Numbered from the stretch's first letter, positions 32,880 to 45,070 are shown. The stretch is DNA of 64,000 bases from Amphiura filiformis (GCF_039555335.1 NC_092647.1:13557094-13621093), one strand, 5' to 3'. The notes: a model not told the origin generated them from the letters alone. Numbers and translations: made by a program.

Positions 32880-33656
32880 TGGGAACAACTAAAAGTGAAT
32901 AAACTGATTATTTGCACTGTTTACAAACATTTCGTAGCAAACACACAAAACAAAGCTATAAAATGCATGATAAAGGAAAGGTTAGACAAATTATGGAAAC
33001 CAACAAATTACAATGATAGTAGATCAAAATTCGGAAACAAAGTCGCCACACGTCCGGGCCACACGTATCCGTTATTTGGGTATTTATGTTGTAAAACGGA
33101 AAAAATCAAATGTTTATCTGATTTTTCCAGTATTGTTAAACTTTTTAAAAAGATGCGTGAATTTTTTGTTGGAGGAAAAACGTCGTTTCCTGAATTGTTT
33201 TTTGTTTTTAAATTAGATTTTATATTTAAAAAAAATATGTACATATTTTTAGCTCTGTATTCTATTTATAAACAACATTTTCTGCATCAGGCAACACATG
33301 TGTGACAGAAATAGTGTTTGAGAGAGGAATAATGTTGATTGGGGTTTACATACAGGACCTTCGTATTACCAGGCAAGTACTCGTTGTTAGGAATCAGCTC
33401 TGAAGGACTTGGGTTTGAAAGATGAGATATGGGTGGACTTAGTACGAGGCTTTCTCGCTCTCAGTAGCATCCGGATCAAAGTGATTGATCTATTATCTTT
33501 AACCAATGAGATAAGTCTAATCTACATTGATCTACATAGATGTTTTTGGCATGGATAGTAAACTAAAAGCAATGGAGCCTGAAGTGAAAGTTTTGCTATA
33601 GGTCCGATTTAGGCAGTATGCAGACTCCGAGTATAGCGCTCCACAGTCTCCGAGTA
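32880..33656. other. Non-coding stretch
   Basis: The 136-codon frame at 32895-33305 is AT-driven (Lys/Phe/Ile/Asn-rich), matches no family I recognise and lacks splice or promoter context, so I do not call it a gene. Confidence 0.4.
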
Positions 33657-33916
33657 TTAGACGTACAATATTGTATGTAACATATACGTTATTTAATCTA
33701 TTGCCATTCTATTTCCAGTAATGTTTTTAAGTTCTAACGAATGTTTGATGACGAAAAATCGATAATATGTTACATATAATATCTAGCAGAAATATATTAT
33801 CGATTTTTCGTCATCAAACATTAATTCGTTAGAACTTAAACATTACTGGAAATAGAATGGCAATAGATTAAATAACGTATATGTTACATACAATATTTTA
33901 CGTACAATAAAAAGTC
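33657..33916. mobile_element. Near-perfect long hairpin element, copy 1
   Basis: TTAGACGTACAATATTGTAT, ACGTTATTTAATCTATTGCC, ATTCTATTTCCAGTAATGTT and GACGAAAAATCGATAATATG are mirrored with few mismatches in 33792-33912. The loop near 33780 is about 15 bases. Confidence 0.85.
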
Positions 33917-33934
33917 TGAATACTGCTTAATGCT

Positions 33935-34190
33935 TTAGACGTATATATATACTATTTGATGTAACATATCTACGTTATTTAATCTAGTCCCATTCTATTT
34001 CCAGTAATGTTTAAGTTCTAACGAATATTTGATGACGTAAAATCGATAATATGTTACGTATAATATCTGGTAGAAATATATTATCGATTTTACGTCATCA
34101 AATATTCGTTAGAACTTAAACATTACTGGAAATAGAATGGCAATAGATTAAATAACGTAGATATGTTACATCAACTATTTTACGTCTAAT
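33935..34190. mobile_element. Near-perfect long hairpin element, copy 2
   Basis: Starts 19 bases after copy 1 and has the same arms with small changes (GACGTAAAATCGATAATATG, TCTAACGAATATTTGATGAC), mirrored in 34076-34190. A third, badly decayed partial copy is at 34204-34312 (TTCTAACGAATATTTGATTA ... AATCGTTAGAAG). Confidence 0.85.
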
Positions 34191-34312
34191 AAAAAGTATA
34201 ATATATTCCTTCTAACGAATATTTGATTACGTAATATCGATGGTATATTTCCACCAGATATTCGACGTCAAATAATGGATTTTTCTTCAAAAAAAAATCG
34301 TTAGAAGATAAG

Positions 34313-35599
34313 AATGTATTGAAACAGATTGAAGTACTTGTCATGCTTGTTACATCCAAAGATTGAATAACGAGTACTACTTGTCATGCTTGTTACACAT
34401 CGATAAGTCGAATAAAAATGGATGAGGCCTTAGAATAGTATTACACTACAAGATTCGCCGAGGTTCTGGTACTGTGCAGTATCAGTGAGGTATCACTGCT
34501 GGTGGTGGGTCCTATGCAGTAGCAGCATTGGTACTGTGTAGATACTCTGTATGTACCAGTCAGGTACCTTGGCGACAGTGTACCTGTGCAGTCGGCCACA
34601 ATAAGAATCTTGTTGTGTTCCATGATAATACCCACCGGGCCCGCAGAACATGTGAAACTGTCACCGAAATCAGCAAGCCGGACTCAGTCCTAGACATTGC
34701 CTGATGCATACCGCGGAATGTGGGCATGTTGCCTATGGGGGGGGGGTCGACGCTAAGTCAGGTGTGCGTGAGCGAAGTCAAAAATGTGGATCATTGTAAA
34801 ATTACAATCGTATATTTCAGTTCGGGTCCATGAACATTGAGGAGGGTCCGTAGATTTTAAACCCAAAGGGCCCGAATGGCCCTGGAAGAGTTTTGAGCAC
34901 TGAGTGGTTGTATTGAAATTGTGTTTGTAAACTCTTATAGAGTTTATTAACTTAAATAGCATTATAAGATCATTTATTTGTTAAAATGTGCAATTGTAAA
35001 TAAGTTGAAGTCAGTTACCCAATATGAAATTTGGGGAAGTTGGCGAAACACATATCGGTACTACCATTACATTGGACATTAATAACAAGGCAAAAAGGAT
35101 AGAAATTGTGTACTATTTAAGAAAATCAAAATCTATGTAAATTATAATTATAATGCTTATTTATACTGAGAGAACACAAACCATATTGGTCAGTTTTGAA
35201 ATGTACTATAGATGTATATATTATAGTGTGCGTGTCTGTCCCAGTAACTTTATTTATACAATACTAAAGTACATGAGCCAAAATGAAAACTAAGTTAAAG
35301 CAGATTATTCCTTACTATAATTTGTAACATGATAACAAGTGATTTCGGTCAAATTTTTCAATGTTGTTATTCTTTGCCAAATATTATGACATAATATTAG
35401 TAACAACTGTCAAAAAGTTTTTCTGTCCATTTTAAGACGAATTAATGAGGTGTTTTTTGCAAGAGGGTCAAAGCTAAAGAAAACCACGCAGCAAAGAAAA
35501 AAATCTTTATCTTTTGGTCAAAATTTCTCAACGTTCTCTGTTGCGGACGTATACATTATTTTCGTTGCAGACGTACAAATTGAAATATTCTCAGTGGGT
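34313..35599. other. Non-coding stretch
   Basis: CTACTTGTCATGCTTGTTAC is nearly duplicated at about 34335 and 34377. TGGTACTGTG recurs at 34467 and 34529 in a GC-richer patch without a recognisable product. A G-run lies at 34738-34747. Confidence 0.4.
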
Positions 35600-35735
35600 G
35601 TATGAGATTGAAATGTAGCTGTCTAATGCATTCATTCCATTTGAAATTCATACTCCCCCTGTGGAAGATATTTCCAAAATCTTCCACAGGGCCAGGGATA
35701 TTGTGGACTTAAAGTGGAATAACCCAATACACTTT
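35600..35735. repeat. CTGTGGAAGATATTTCC palindromic repeat
   Basis: GAAATTCATACTCCCCCTGT then GGAAGATATTTCC is partly mirrored by AAATCTTCCACAGG. The same block is at 47215-47320, and related ones are at 46422-46620, 47935-48083 and 50968-51120. Confidence 0.6.
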
Positions 35736-36123
35736 AGAGTAGTGTTTCTTGGTCACATCTTAAAAATTTTCTCTTTATGACAAAGACTAAGAAGTCCACA
35801 TTGTTTATATTAATTTTGTTTAACTGGCATTTCACATACCTCAACTTATGATTTGTTAACAATGATGTTCAAGTCAATATATGACTCAAAGTTTTCAATA
35901 CTTTATTGAACAAATGAACATTTGTGCAATTTTGTAAAATATGATGTATAAATGAACGCACTGCATGACTACACTGTTTGAAACACACTGTAAATGTATA
36001 CCAATACTTGTAAGAATCTTAATAAACTTTATAAGACGATATCCAAGAAACTTTTTAGTGTTCTTTGAAGTTCTTTTACATGTTTGACGCCGAGATATTC
36101 GTCAGTAATGTCGTACAGGTCAT

Positions 36124-36446
36124 TATTGGGCTATTCAGAAAATAAGCGCACACCCCTATAGAGGAGTAAATTTTCAATCAAAGAAATGTCTGGATTTCCA
36201 AGTCTGCTTTCTGAAAACGACTGGTATTCCAGTTGGCAATGTCTCTTGATAAAGCTTGGAAATCAAATTAAATGAAGGAAAAGATGAGCTCTCAAGTTCA
36301 GGATTTCTGATTTTGAACTATATTTCTGCCGGATTTTTTGAACAATTTAAAAGTCTGGATTTCTAACAGTCACGACTGAACAAAAAGTCCGGAAATCCGA
36401 ACTCCTCTATAGAGGATGTGTATCTATTTTCTGGAAAAGCCCAATA
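36124..36446. mobile_element. Palindromic MITE with ATTGGGCTATTC ends
   Basis: ATTGGGCTATTCAGAAAATA at the left and TATTTTCTGGAAAAGCCCAA at the right, with CTATAGAGGAGT and TCCTCTATAGAGGA inside. The same terminus, ATTGGGCTATTCCAG, starts repeats at 28999 and 47935. Confidence 0.65.
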
Positions 36447-37489
36447 TGGTATAGTCCTCAAAACATGGAGAAAAGTCACGGTGGCAGACGTTTCCGTTTG
36501 GGATTAAAAAATATTATCCTGTTTTGTCAAATGAAACATAGCTAATTCCTAATCCTTAGCTAGTTCTAACTGGCAATACAATTTTTTTTTGGCTCTAAAC
36601 ATTCAATTTTGCACATTTTTTTTTACAATTGTAGGCATAGTCACAAATTCTAAGATTTGGCACAAGTCTAAGCTTTCAAAATCTTGGATTGGCTAAGAGT
36701 TAGCTTATAATTTTTATATTTTATTTTATTTTGATAATTGGTTATGAAAAAGATTAGAAAATGTATTTTCCAAAAATTAAACTTGATATTAGTCTTTTTA
36801 CAAGTCTTTGGGCTTGATTGTCACAACATACAAAAATATGCCTTAAAACGCATGTTTTTGGCCCTTATTTCAAACAATGTACTATTTCATTACCATGCGT
36901 GTTAGAACTAATCAAAAGATTATGAATTAGTTAGGTTTCACTTAGCAAAACAGGATAATATTTCTTTAATCTAAAAAAGAAATAGGGCTTTATTTTTTTC
37001 TGGAATAGGGAGTACATTTCATCTTCAACCGTCCATACAACAATTATGTGATATCAATTTGCTGTATATTGAGCTAGTGATAACATAAATTCAACTTTCT
37101 AATCTCATTGACATTTGACACTGGCTTTACTTATATTGTGAGTAAATATCAACAGTACTTTCAACATATTAAAGTTAATCAAATTTCTGAACTCGGCAAT
37201 AGTGACTTCACTTAGGTCGCACCCCATTCACCAAGTGTTCATGAGACTGTGTCTATAGCACGAATCAATGAGAGTGTTTGTACATTCCGATGAAAACCCA
37301 GTGGAAGGGACACGGCCTAATTAAAGTCGCATTTGTTAAGATTAGAAATTTGATTGACTTTATTATTTTAAAAGTACTTTTATCTTTACTCAAGATCTAC
37401 GGAAAAAATGTGGAAAAATGTTTAAATAAAATTGACAAGAGCAAGCATTATGCAATTTGTTTTTGCCCATTTTAAGGGTTCTTGTACAC
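36447..37489. other. Non-coding AT-rich stretch
   Basis: GGATTAAAAAATATTATCCT, CAAAACAGGATAATA and related inverted phrases at 36503 and 36950 suggest another decayed palindromic element with a body of about 450 bp. No gene is seen. Confidence 0.35.
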
Positions 37490-37990
37490 GTTTTGACAGT
37501 ATTATTTTTGTGGGACACGAGAGCACATAAGACATAATTATCGAATTACTGAATACGAGGAGTGTCCTGCTGATATCAAATAATTTTTGTTGTTTTTTAA
37601 TTCATGATATTAATTTTATGACAAATTATTAAAATTTGATATTTTTTACAATTTTGATATTTAACAGTCCTCGAAGTAAACTATCTAAATCTACTGATAT
37701 GTACTTAAAATGTATGTAGCTGTGATGAAAAGCCGACGATCAATTGAAGATTTTGACCTTTCATATTGAAAATATACATTATTTTCCCCCAAAAGACCTC
37801 ATTTTTGTTGGTGTTTTTTTTTTTTTTGGGGGGGTCCATATCTTCCACACTTCAATACGAAAGATCAAATTTTTCAATTGATTGTTGACTTTTCACTTTA
37901 AGTACATATCATATTTAGATTTAGAAAGTTTACTTCGAGGACTGTTAAATATCAAAAATATCAATTTTTAATCATTTGCCATACAATTAC
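37490..37990. mobile_element. GAATACGAGGAATGTC palindromic family copy
   Basis: TTTGTGGGACACGAGAGCAC, ACTGAATACGAGGAGTGTCC and TCCTCGAAGTAAACTATC, then a T/G-run near 37808, then the mirrored arm TTTACTTCGAGGACTGTTAA. The right end is missing beyond 37990. Confidence 0.7.
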
Positions 37991-38227
37991 TGGTCTTTCA
38001 GACTTCACTTCTCCCCAAACAAAATGGAGATTTTGGTATCAGCGAATAAATGTATTTTTGTCATCAATCATAATGCAATATTATGAATGGGAATGTTTGG
38101 ATTTGCTTTTAAAAATCGGATCATCCTCTTCAATTTTATGCCAATTGGAGCAAATGAATCACAATAATCTTACTAATAACATCAACAGTTTTAACTGATA
38201 AAACAGTTAAAATCTCCATTTTCATGA

Positions 38228-38527
38228 CAACACTGTAAAAAAATTCCGGATAACACTTCAACGCGTTTATTTCCGTACTTAACACGTAAAGGTAAAAGAG
38301 GCGTTGCTTACAATAACACTACAGCGCGTTTATAAGGTTACTTTCATAACAATTATTAACACCTAACATGTTTATTTTGCTGATATAACAACCTGCTGGA
38401 GTGTTAATATAACACATACGCATTGTAGTGTTAATCGTAAGCAACGCCTTCTGTAATTTTACGTGTAAATTATGGAATAAAACGCATTGAAGTGTTAAAA
38501 AAGTGTTATCAGGATTTTTTACAGTGA
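38228..38527. mobile_element. CACTGTAAAAA-TTCC MITE, copy 2
   Basis: CACTGTAAAAAAATTCCGGA then TAACACTTCAACGCG at the left and AAAAAGTGTTATCAGGATTT then TTTACAGTG at the right. A third partial right end may lie at about 38570-38747 (TATTATCCGGTATTTTTTTA). Confidence 0.7.
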
Positions 38528-38759
38528 ATATTTAGGAAGGATGCATTTTCGCAATTGAAACTATTTGAACAATTATACGACAAACACTTTGTGAGATAAA
38601 ACACGGATATTAAAGTGTTATAGTGTTACTAATTATAAACTGATTAATATGCAAGAGTTACTCGGGTGCGACATCTCCTGTACCATGTGTTACGCGTAGA
38701 ATGAATAAGTGTTTAAGAAATATTATCCGGTATTTTTTTACAATGTATGCTACATTTAT

Positions 38760-39420
38760 AATAACTGGTATAGCCATAACCCGAATGTCGTTACTTTGTG
38801 ACATTCATATCAACACGATCAAACCGTTTTTTCTTATATTTTGAGAGTAAATGATCTGTAAACAAACATGTAATGTACCGATGTACTGTTTATTTGTTGC
38901 AGTTTGCTAATTAGTTCCAACGATGCGAGACTAACTAACAACGACTTGGCGTGTTGCTTCGAAGAGCTTGCGGAGGCGCTGAATTCTGTCCATCTGTCAC
39001 GCGTGTGTTGCACTTTGCATTAACACTTCGCAGCTTTTATTTCTTTAAAATTTGCTTTTATTTATAGATGTAAAATAAGAAAGAAACAACAGAATATCAC
39101 ATTTTTCTCATAATATAATAAAGACTCGAGTCGCGCGGCACGCGTTTAAATGGGAGATAGCACGCGATGATAACATGCGTTGCAATCCGAGGCTACAATT
39201 TCCCATACATGTCAAAATAAGGTATTAATATAAGATAGTGTTTTAGTCGTCGCTCATTATTAATTTGATAATTATATTATCGAGAAATGTGTTGAAATAG
39301 ATCTTCTTTAACAAAGGAAGGCCTACTTGAATTGAAACAACGACTGGCATTTTATGGGTGAAATCAACCATTTTTATAGTTAGTTCAGTCATGAACTTAA
39401 AAGTGCGAGTGCATATGAGT
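38760..39420. other. Repeat-poor intergenic segment
   Basis: A GC-richer patch (38920-39010 and 39120-39200) without palindromic repeats or long frames. It contains AT-rich homeodomain-type cores (TAATTTGATAATTATATTAT). It could be regulatory, but nothing in the sequence proves it. Confidence 0.3.
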
Positions 39421-39461
39421 TCGTTTATTATTATTTTTTTTTTTTATTTTTTTTTTTAAAT

Positions 39462-39465
<4 letters not shown>

Positions 39466-39500
<35 letters not shown>

Positions 39501-39505
39501 TTAAT

Positions 39506-39572
<67 letters not shown>

Positions 39573-39573
39573 T
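39466..39573. repeat. (TTTA)n microsatellite
   Basis: About 27 units of TTTA with one interruption, preceded by a T-rich run from 39432. Confidence 0.9.
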
Positions 39574-40117
39574 TTTTCCATATAGGAAACATTACCTTAG
39601 GGCCTATTTCAATGCAAAAAAACCAGGGCAGGCAACCTATAGAACAAAAGGAATCACGCACACTTTTTAACAGAAAATTTTAAACCGGCAAATTCCTAGG
39701 CTTGAATCGTTATTAATTAATTAAATTAAATTAATTCACCAGTCAATTAATCGTAATCTAATTATTAATTAAATAAGATTATCTACAGATTACAGTCATG
39801 ATCTTGTCATTACAATGCATCACGGAATTTTTATTGTATGTTCAAAGTCATCGTAGTCTATATCGCTAGCCAGGAAAACAAAAACAAGCATGGCAAGGTC
39901 TCGATGTATTATTGAAGGTCCACCAGGTGTCTGCGCATAGAATAGTTCACATACCTTGCAGAGGTTATACCTGTATGTCTTTATTCAATTATGCCAAGGT
40001 TATTTGTTTTTGTTTGTATGTTTACCTAATTAAGTCTTCAACTAATAGACATGTCAGTGACGAACATACTGGTCACCAGGAGAACAACCGGATTGGGGAA
40101 AACGTCATAGCAGCCAA

Positions 40118-41135
40118 AAAGATCGATTTTCATTGTCTAAATCAATATAAATAACACCTTGACGTTTTGTAGATTTTACAAATCAGTTTTACAAATCATA
40201 TATTTTGAAAACTTGCTTGATTTATTGTTGTTAATAAGTTATACAAGTTTTACAAAAATTAACGTAGTGTGGTTTCAGCCCTCTTTACAGCATAACTCAA
40301 GAACCCAGAAGATGGTTTAAGGAAGCCCCATCATGCACTGCGAAAATGTTATCATTAGAGTTTCAACTGCCACTTTACTTTTCAAATCCCATTGAAGTTG
40401 AACTCTGTGCAAAAGATGTTGTTTTAGAATTGTGCGTGTGTCATTATTACTTGGTCGATTTCAGAACAAAAGTGATGTGTGTTTAAAGAATAATTCACAC
40501 CTCCTGTAGATAACATAAAATGTAAAATCGACCAGCATCTTCACAGCGTTTTTTTATGTAAATATAACTGTACAAATTCAAATTTAACCATGCACTTCTA
40601 TGCAGCATAGCAAAGCAGTGGTGTCATGTTACTCACACTGCTCGCCTGCTGCACAGTAAGGGACGCACCATTAGATACTCAGGGGGGGGTAGGAAGTTGG
40701 GGTCGGGGGAAGATTTTTTTTTCGCCGCCAAAGGCGGCGAAGTTTTTTTTTTTTGCCGCCAAAGGCGGCAAGTTTTGTTTTTTGTCAATTTCATGCATAT
40801 ACACAGTTAGGTGGGGAAGGTTTTTTTTGGTTTGGTTTTTAGTGTTGGTGGGGAAAGTTTTTTTTTTTGCTCATGTATAGTGGGGGAAGTTTTTTTTTGA
40901 AAAACTTCCTACTCCCCTGAGTATCAAATGGTGCATCCCTAAACCCAGTGGTGTGGTGGGTAGTACTTAAATCATCCTCTGTCAAGAACCACAGGACCAA
41001 CCAAAATATATCTGTGATTTATTGAATCCATCTACACGCTCGCTATATGAAATGATCAATGCATCTTTTGCCAAAGCTCGCTACCATTCGCAGGATGCTG
41101 CGAACGACCAAATCGCAATAATTGAAAATAGTTAC
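40118..41135 (+). repeat. Dispersed repeat, copy 2, split by a 678-bp insertion
   Basis: The two parts, 40118-40305 and 40982-41135, align with 18631-18954. The insert 40306-40983 is bracketed by the 9-bp direct repeat TCAAGAACC (40297-40305 and 40982-40990). Confidence 0.7.
40658..40943. mobile_element. MITE with GGGACGCACCATTAGATACTC ends, inside the 40306 insertion
   Basis: GGACGCACCATTAGATACTC then AGGGG at the left is mirrored by CCCCTGAGTATC then AAATGGTGCATCCC at the right. The inside is made of T-runs, GCCGCCAAAGGCGGC palindromes (twice) and GGGGAAG blocks. Confidence 0.7.
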
Positions 41136-41256
41136 TAACCTTAACCCATACTCCCAAAATGACTACGGATATCATTTATGATGTGCCAATTTTGCCAAGT
41201 TCCCTTGTAGTAACTTATAATAATATTCACCAAGTGGAATATGCTGTCTAAATTCC

Positions 41257-41517
41257 TAAGATTAAAAGCGACGAGGGACAAATCCAATCTTATATATTCT
41301 TTATAGATTAAAATTGAACTAACCCGAATTAGATTACCATTTTTGAATCTTATAGATTGAAATTCAAATCCATAACATTGATTGTTTTTTTAAAATCTAA
41401 GCATGGATTAATCCTGGATTTAAATAGACACTAATCCAAGACTAATCCAAATATGGATTAGCTCATTTTTAATCTATCAGATTAAGATTTTAAATCTAAT
41501 CTTAAATTTGTCCTAAA
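41257..41517. repeat. AATCTAATC-type inverted repeat
   Basis: AGATTAAAA...GGGACAAATCC... at the left is partly mirrored by TAATCTTAAATTTGTCC at the right. The inside is filled with forward and inverted AGATTA/TAATCT/AATCCA motifs. Confidence 0.45.
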
Positions 41518-43342
41518 CTGTATCTTTCTGGAAGGATCTGAGGGACCACTCCGAAAAGAGTGAAATTTGTTTGAAAAGTATAGCCTTATCCTTAGCCAAT
41601 ATTTTTAAAATTATAGGAGTAAAGATCGTCATATTTTGAATATTGACGTTTTAAATTTCACTTTTTTCACCGAGTGGACCTTAGGTCACTTTAAAAATAG
41701 TTACAGTTTCTATACAACAAAAGGTATAATAATAGAGGCTCCGGAAGATTTTTACTGTGGGGTGGGGGCGGGGGCATAAATATGAGGTCCTCTCTGACGC
41801 GCCAAACGCTGCTTTAAGTTATGATTTTTTTTATTTTTAAATTTACCATACCGCCCATGTTGGTAATCGTTCTCGGAGGCCATACGAAGAGGCACCTTTA
41901 TAGTAGCTACTGGACCAATTTTGCTACTCCTATAATAATCATGATAATTGTAATCTGCGTCTGTCTCTATCTCGACCAAATTATATTAAATTTTGATAAA
42001 ATACACTTTGTCATTGAAATTAAATGTAAGTTTTAATAATGTTGTTTACAATGTGTACTCAGGCATTTTGAGCCTATTATTCAAATCGGCCTTCTCACTT
42101 TCATCTGAATAGTAATCGGGATATAAGTATTTTGACTGATTTTCCTCTTCAAGAGTTATCTATTTTATTAATTACAAAAGCACTTTATTACACAAACAAA
42201 CGCTAACCTTCCGAATTCAGCAACAGTTTCGAGATTTCTGTCAGTTGAAATGTCCAATCCAGACATCAGGGCACCCGACACGTTACGCTAGACCTCATCG
42301 TCCTCGTTCCCTTTTCAAAGATGAGAACCCAATCAAGGTATTTTTGAACGCTCTTTTGACTGTCCATTATGTTAAAGATTTATATTTTGTTTCGGAGAAG
42401 TCACTTTTTAAGTAGGCTTATGGTAAAAATCCACACATGCGTGAGTACCAAAACATCTTTTGTAATACTTGGAAGACAAGTGGGTGGATCATAAAGGATA
42501 TCAGGTATATGTCATGGATAACACAAACAGGAATGTTTTCTTCATGTTCTCTAATAATCATAATGTGACCTTATAATCATCATAATGTCTTAATGCTCTG
42601 CGTGTGTAGCCATGCGCTTCAACGGAAAAAGTTCAAATTTTGAAATATTTTCTCAAAATATTAAGAGCTATCTTAAGAACTACTGAACCAATACTAGGCT
42701 TGTTTGTACTCATTTTAATGCTTTTTTCATGCTGATTCTAAAATGGTCATGAAAATTTACATTTCTGAATTTTTTTGAATTTAAAAAAAAATTGAAACTT
42801 GTCGTCTGCACCCGCGTGTAAAAAGAGTTAAATATTTATTTGATATCGTTAAATTGGGGCGGAGGAGTCTCATCTCATACAGATCCAACATGTCCTTAAC
42901 CATTACACCACATTTCGCCATAATATATTCTAGAAACGCTTGCTGTTAGAATAAGAAAAATTTTAATGCTAATTTATTAGCTTTTATTGCACATTCTAGG
43001 GAAGCGTGGTTACCTTTTTAAAATAACCGAGTGAGAGGGTTTTCAAGAAAATATTTTCCCTGTCAAAACTGAAGCATCCTCTGTATAAAAGAAAATATGA
43101 ATATTAACTGCACATCATATAACGATTCGTGATACCCAAACGTGTATACAAGAAAATGGTAGGTTTTCCTCTATAGTATTTTACTGACCATGGAAATGTA
43201 CTGAGACACAAGCACGTGTCAAAATCGATATAATGTATTGTCCATATAGACGCCCAGTTATCATGTTTATTGTTGGATTTTTTTTGTATAAAACACGCAG
43301 TTAACAATAATTGAGCGCTAATAATACACATAAATGTTTTTA
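41518..43342. other. Non-coding stretch
   Basis: No gene is seen. CACTCGGAAAAA-like and GTGAAATTT phrases at 41530-41680 form a weak inverted pair. All frames are short and AT-driven. Confidence 0.4.
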
Positions 43343-43660
43343 GGCAAATAAAATTCCAAAATATGGTACGTTTTCTGCCTTGCTTGTCACGTGGTAGGCC
43401 TATGTTGAAGTTGCGATTATATCTTCAAATAAGTTTCAAATGAATTCCAACAAGACAAGTGGCCGAGTGGTCTAAGGCGCTTGGTTCATAGTGTGTCCAA
43501 AGCAGTCCGCCGCCGTGAGTTCGAACCCCGCCTCCGCCAAACTTTAATGAAGTAAAATTAAAATTAAAATTTTACTTTAAAAAAATTTCATATTGGGGAA
43601 ATGTGACTGGCAGGATTTATGTATGGCGTGGAGTGGTGTGCTTAACCATTTAATAACACA
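43343..43660 (+). repeat. Dispersed repeat with a tRNA-Leu-like core, copy 1
   Basis: Aligns over its whole length with 62157-62445. The upstream block is AAATTCCAAAATAT, CTTGCTTGTCACGTGGTAGG, TTGAAGTTGCGATTATAT, TAAGTTTCAAATGAAT. Then comes the tRNA-like core, then the downstream block GGGAAATGTGACTGG, TTTATGTATGG, GTGGAGTGGTGTG. Confidence 0.75.
43454..43540 (+). tRNA. tRNA-Leu-like sequence, probably a pseudogene
   Basis: GGCCGAGTGGTCTAAGGCGC matches the D-arm region of tRNA-Leu and provides an A box. GAGTTCGAACCCC is a good B box, and the length and extended variable region fit a type II tRNA. The acceptor halves (GACAAGT and CTCCGCC) do not pair, the T stem has an A:C mismatch, and no clean anticodon stem is seen. 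It is more likely a tRNA-derived module within a repeat than a working tRNA. Confidence 0.5.
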
Positions 43661-43689
43661 GGCATGATTTACATATCGGCCTAAAACTG

Positions 43690-44021
43690 CTACTTTGTTA
43701 AGGGGACGGTCACCCACCGTTGCACAGTATTCTTGTGGGGCCTGAGAGCGCATCAGACACACCAAATTGCATTATGAATACGAGGAATGTCTTTCTGATA
43801 TGAAATAATTTTAATTTGTTTGAAATTCACGATAATACTTGTTTATTAAATTATTAAAGATTTGTTCTTTTTTCCCCCGTATTTTTGACATTTAACATTC
43901 CTCGAAGTAAATTTTATAAATCTAATCTAATAAAGTATGCATGCAGCTGGGATGAAAAGCCGTCCATCATCATGATCATTTGAAAATTTTGACCTTTCGT
44001 ATTGAAGATATACATTTTCTT
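43690..44021. mobile_element. GAATACGAGGAATGTC family, left half
   Basis: CTTGTGGGGCCTGAGAGCGC, TATGAATACGAGGAATGTC, ATTCCTCGAAGTAAATTTTA, GCAGCTGGGATGAAAAGCCG. The second arm is absent; the next element starts at 44022. Confidence 0.65.
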
Positions 44022-44330
44022 CAAGGGAGAAATTTCATCCAATGATAGCACTTCTTTGGCCGAATTTCTCCTAGGAGAAATTAATTCTAGCCAGTGATAG
44101 CGCTCCTTTTCCGCAAAAAATCTGGTAGTTACGACTCTTATGGCCACCTTTGGTAATCCATTTTCTCATAGGAGAAATTTGATTAACCATCTTAATACCG
44201 GGAGCTGTGATTGGCTATTTAAGATTAAACGAGCGCTATAATTATTGGCTAGAATTTCTCCTAACCTATAGAAATTAATTTCACCTGGTAGAAATTCTGG
44301 CAGTTATGATTCGTATGGCCAACGATATAT
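44022..44330. mobile_element. TCCTAGGA palindromic element, copy 2 (shorter)
   Basis: CCAATGATAGCACTTC, AATTTCTCCTAGGAGAAATT, TAGTTACGACTCTTATGGCC and, at the right end, GGCAGTTATGATTCGTATGG then CCAACGATA. Same modules as 27468-28120 with fewer palindromes. Confidence 0.7.
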
Positions 44331-44714
44331 GAGCGAATCAGACGTTTCAACCTTGAAAACCTGTGTGTCGCACATCCTCTAAAGCAACTATCGGCTTAAA
44401 GCGAACCTATTAACTTAATAGTTATTATCATAATACTAAGATTCCCTTTTGTCATCTTTTGTTGCTTGGCGGAATAACAACAAAAAAAAGCATCAAATCT
44501 TTTAAGTTGAGAATGAAAATCGGATAATAATGTTTGCAAAATATTATAAATAGTCCGTGCGCGAATCCGTGTCCTTTTGAAAGGGCAGTGGAGCAATACG
44601 TGATATTACTGTAAACACCTACCAAAAATAATTACCTCCTCCCCCTCAAAACTCAAAATCTTTGTATCCAATTTAAGAACTGAATAACACACACAAAAAA
44701 ACAGTTTAAGGGCT

Positions 44715-45070
44715 CTGGTTTGAGCGTTTAAACAGTATTTTTTGGTGGGACATGAGAGCACATCACATCAGACATAATATTCTGAATACTATAAGAATGT
44801 CCTTCCGATATCAAATAATTTTGATTTTATGAAATTCGTGATATAATACAAATTGTGTGACAAATTATTATTTTTGATATATAACAGTCCTCGAAGTAAA
44901 CTTTATAAATCTAATGATATGTAGGCTACTTAATGACTTAGTGTATGTAGCTGGGATGAAAAGCCGACGATCAATTCAAAATTTTGACCTTTCAATATAC
45001 ACATTTTTTCCCAAGGAGACCTGATTTATTTTCGGTGTTTTGGGAAAAAAAATCCATATCTTCAATACCC
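44715..45070. mobile_element. GAATACGAGGAATGTC palindromic family copy
   Basis: TTTGGTGGGACATGAGAGCA, TCCGATATCAAATAATTTTG, AGTCCTCGAAGTAAACTTTA, GTAGCTGGGATGAAAAGCCG and CAATTCAAAATTTTGACC agree with 54630-54900. It ends near the centre. Confidence 0.65.

Noticed and set aside
32895..33305. 136-codon open frame downstream of the Hox gene
   Set aside because: Lys/Phe/Ile/Asn-rich as expected from AT-rich DNA, with no domain, splice or promoter context.
43454..43540. Functional tRNA-Leu gene
   Set aside because: Acceptor halves do not pair and the T stem is mismatched; the sequence is part of a longer duplicated repeat.
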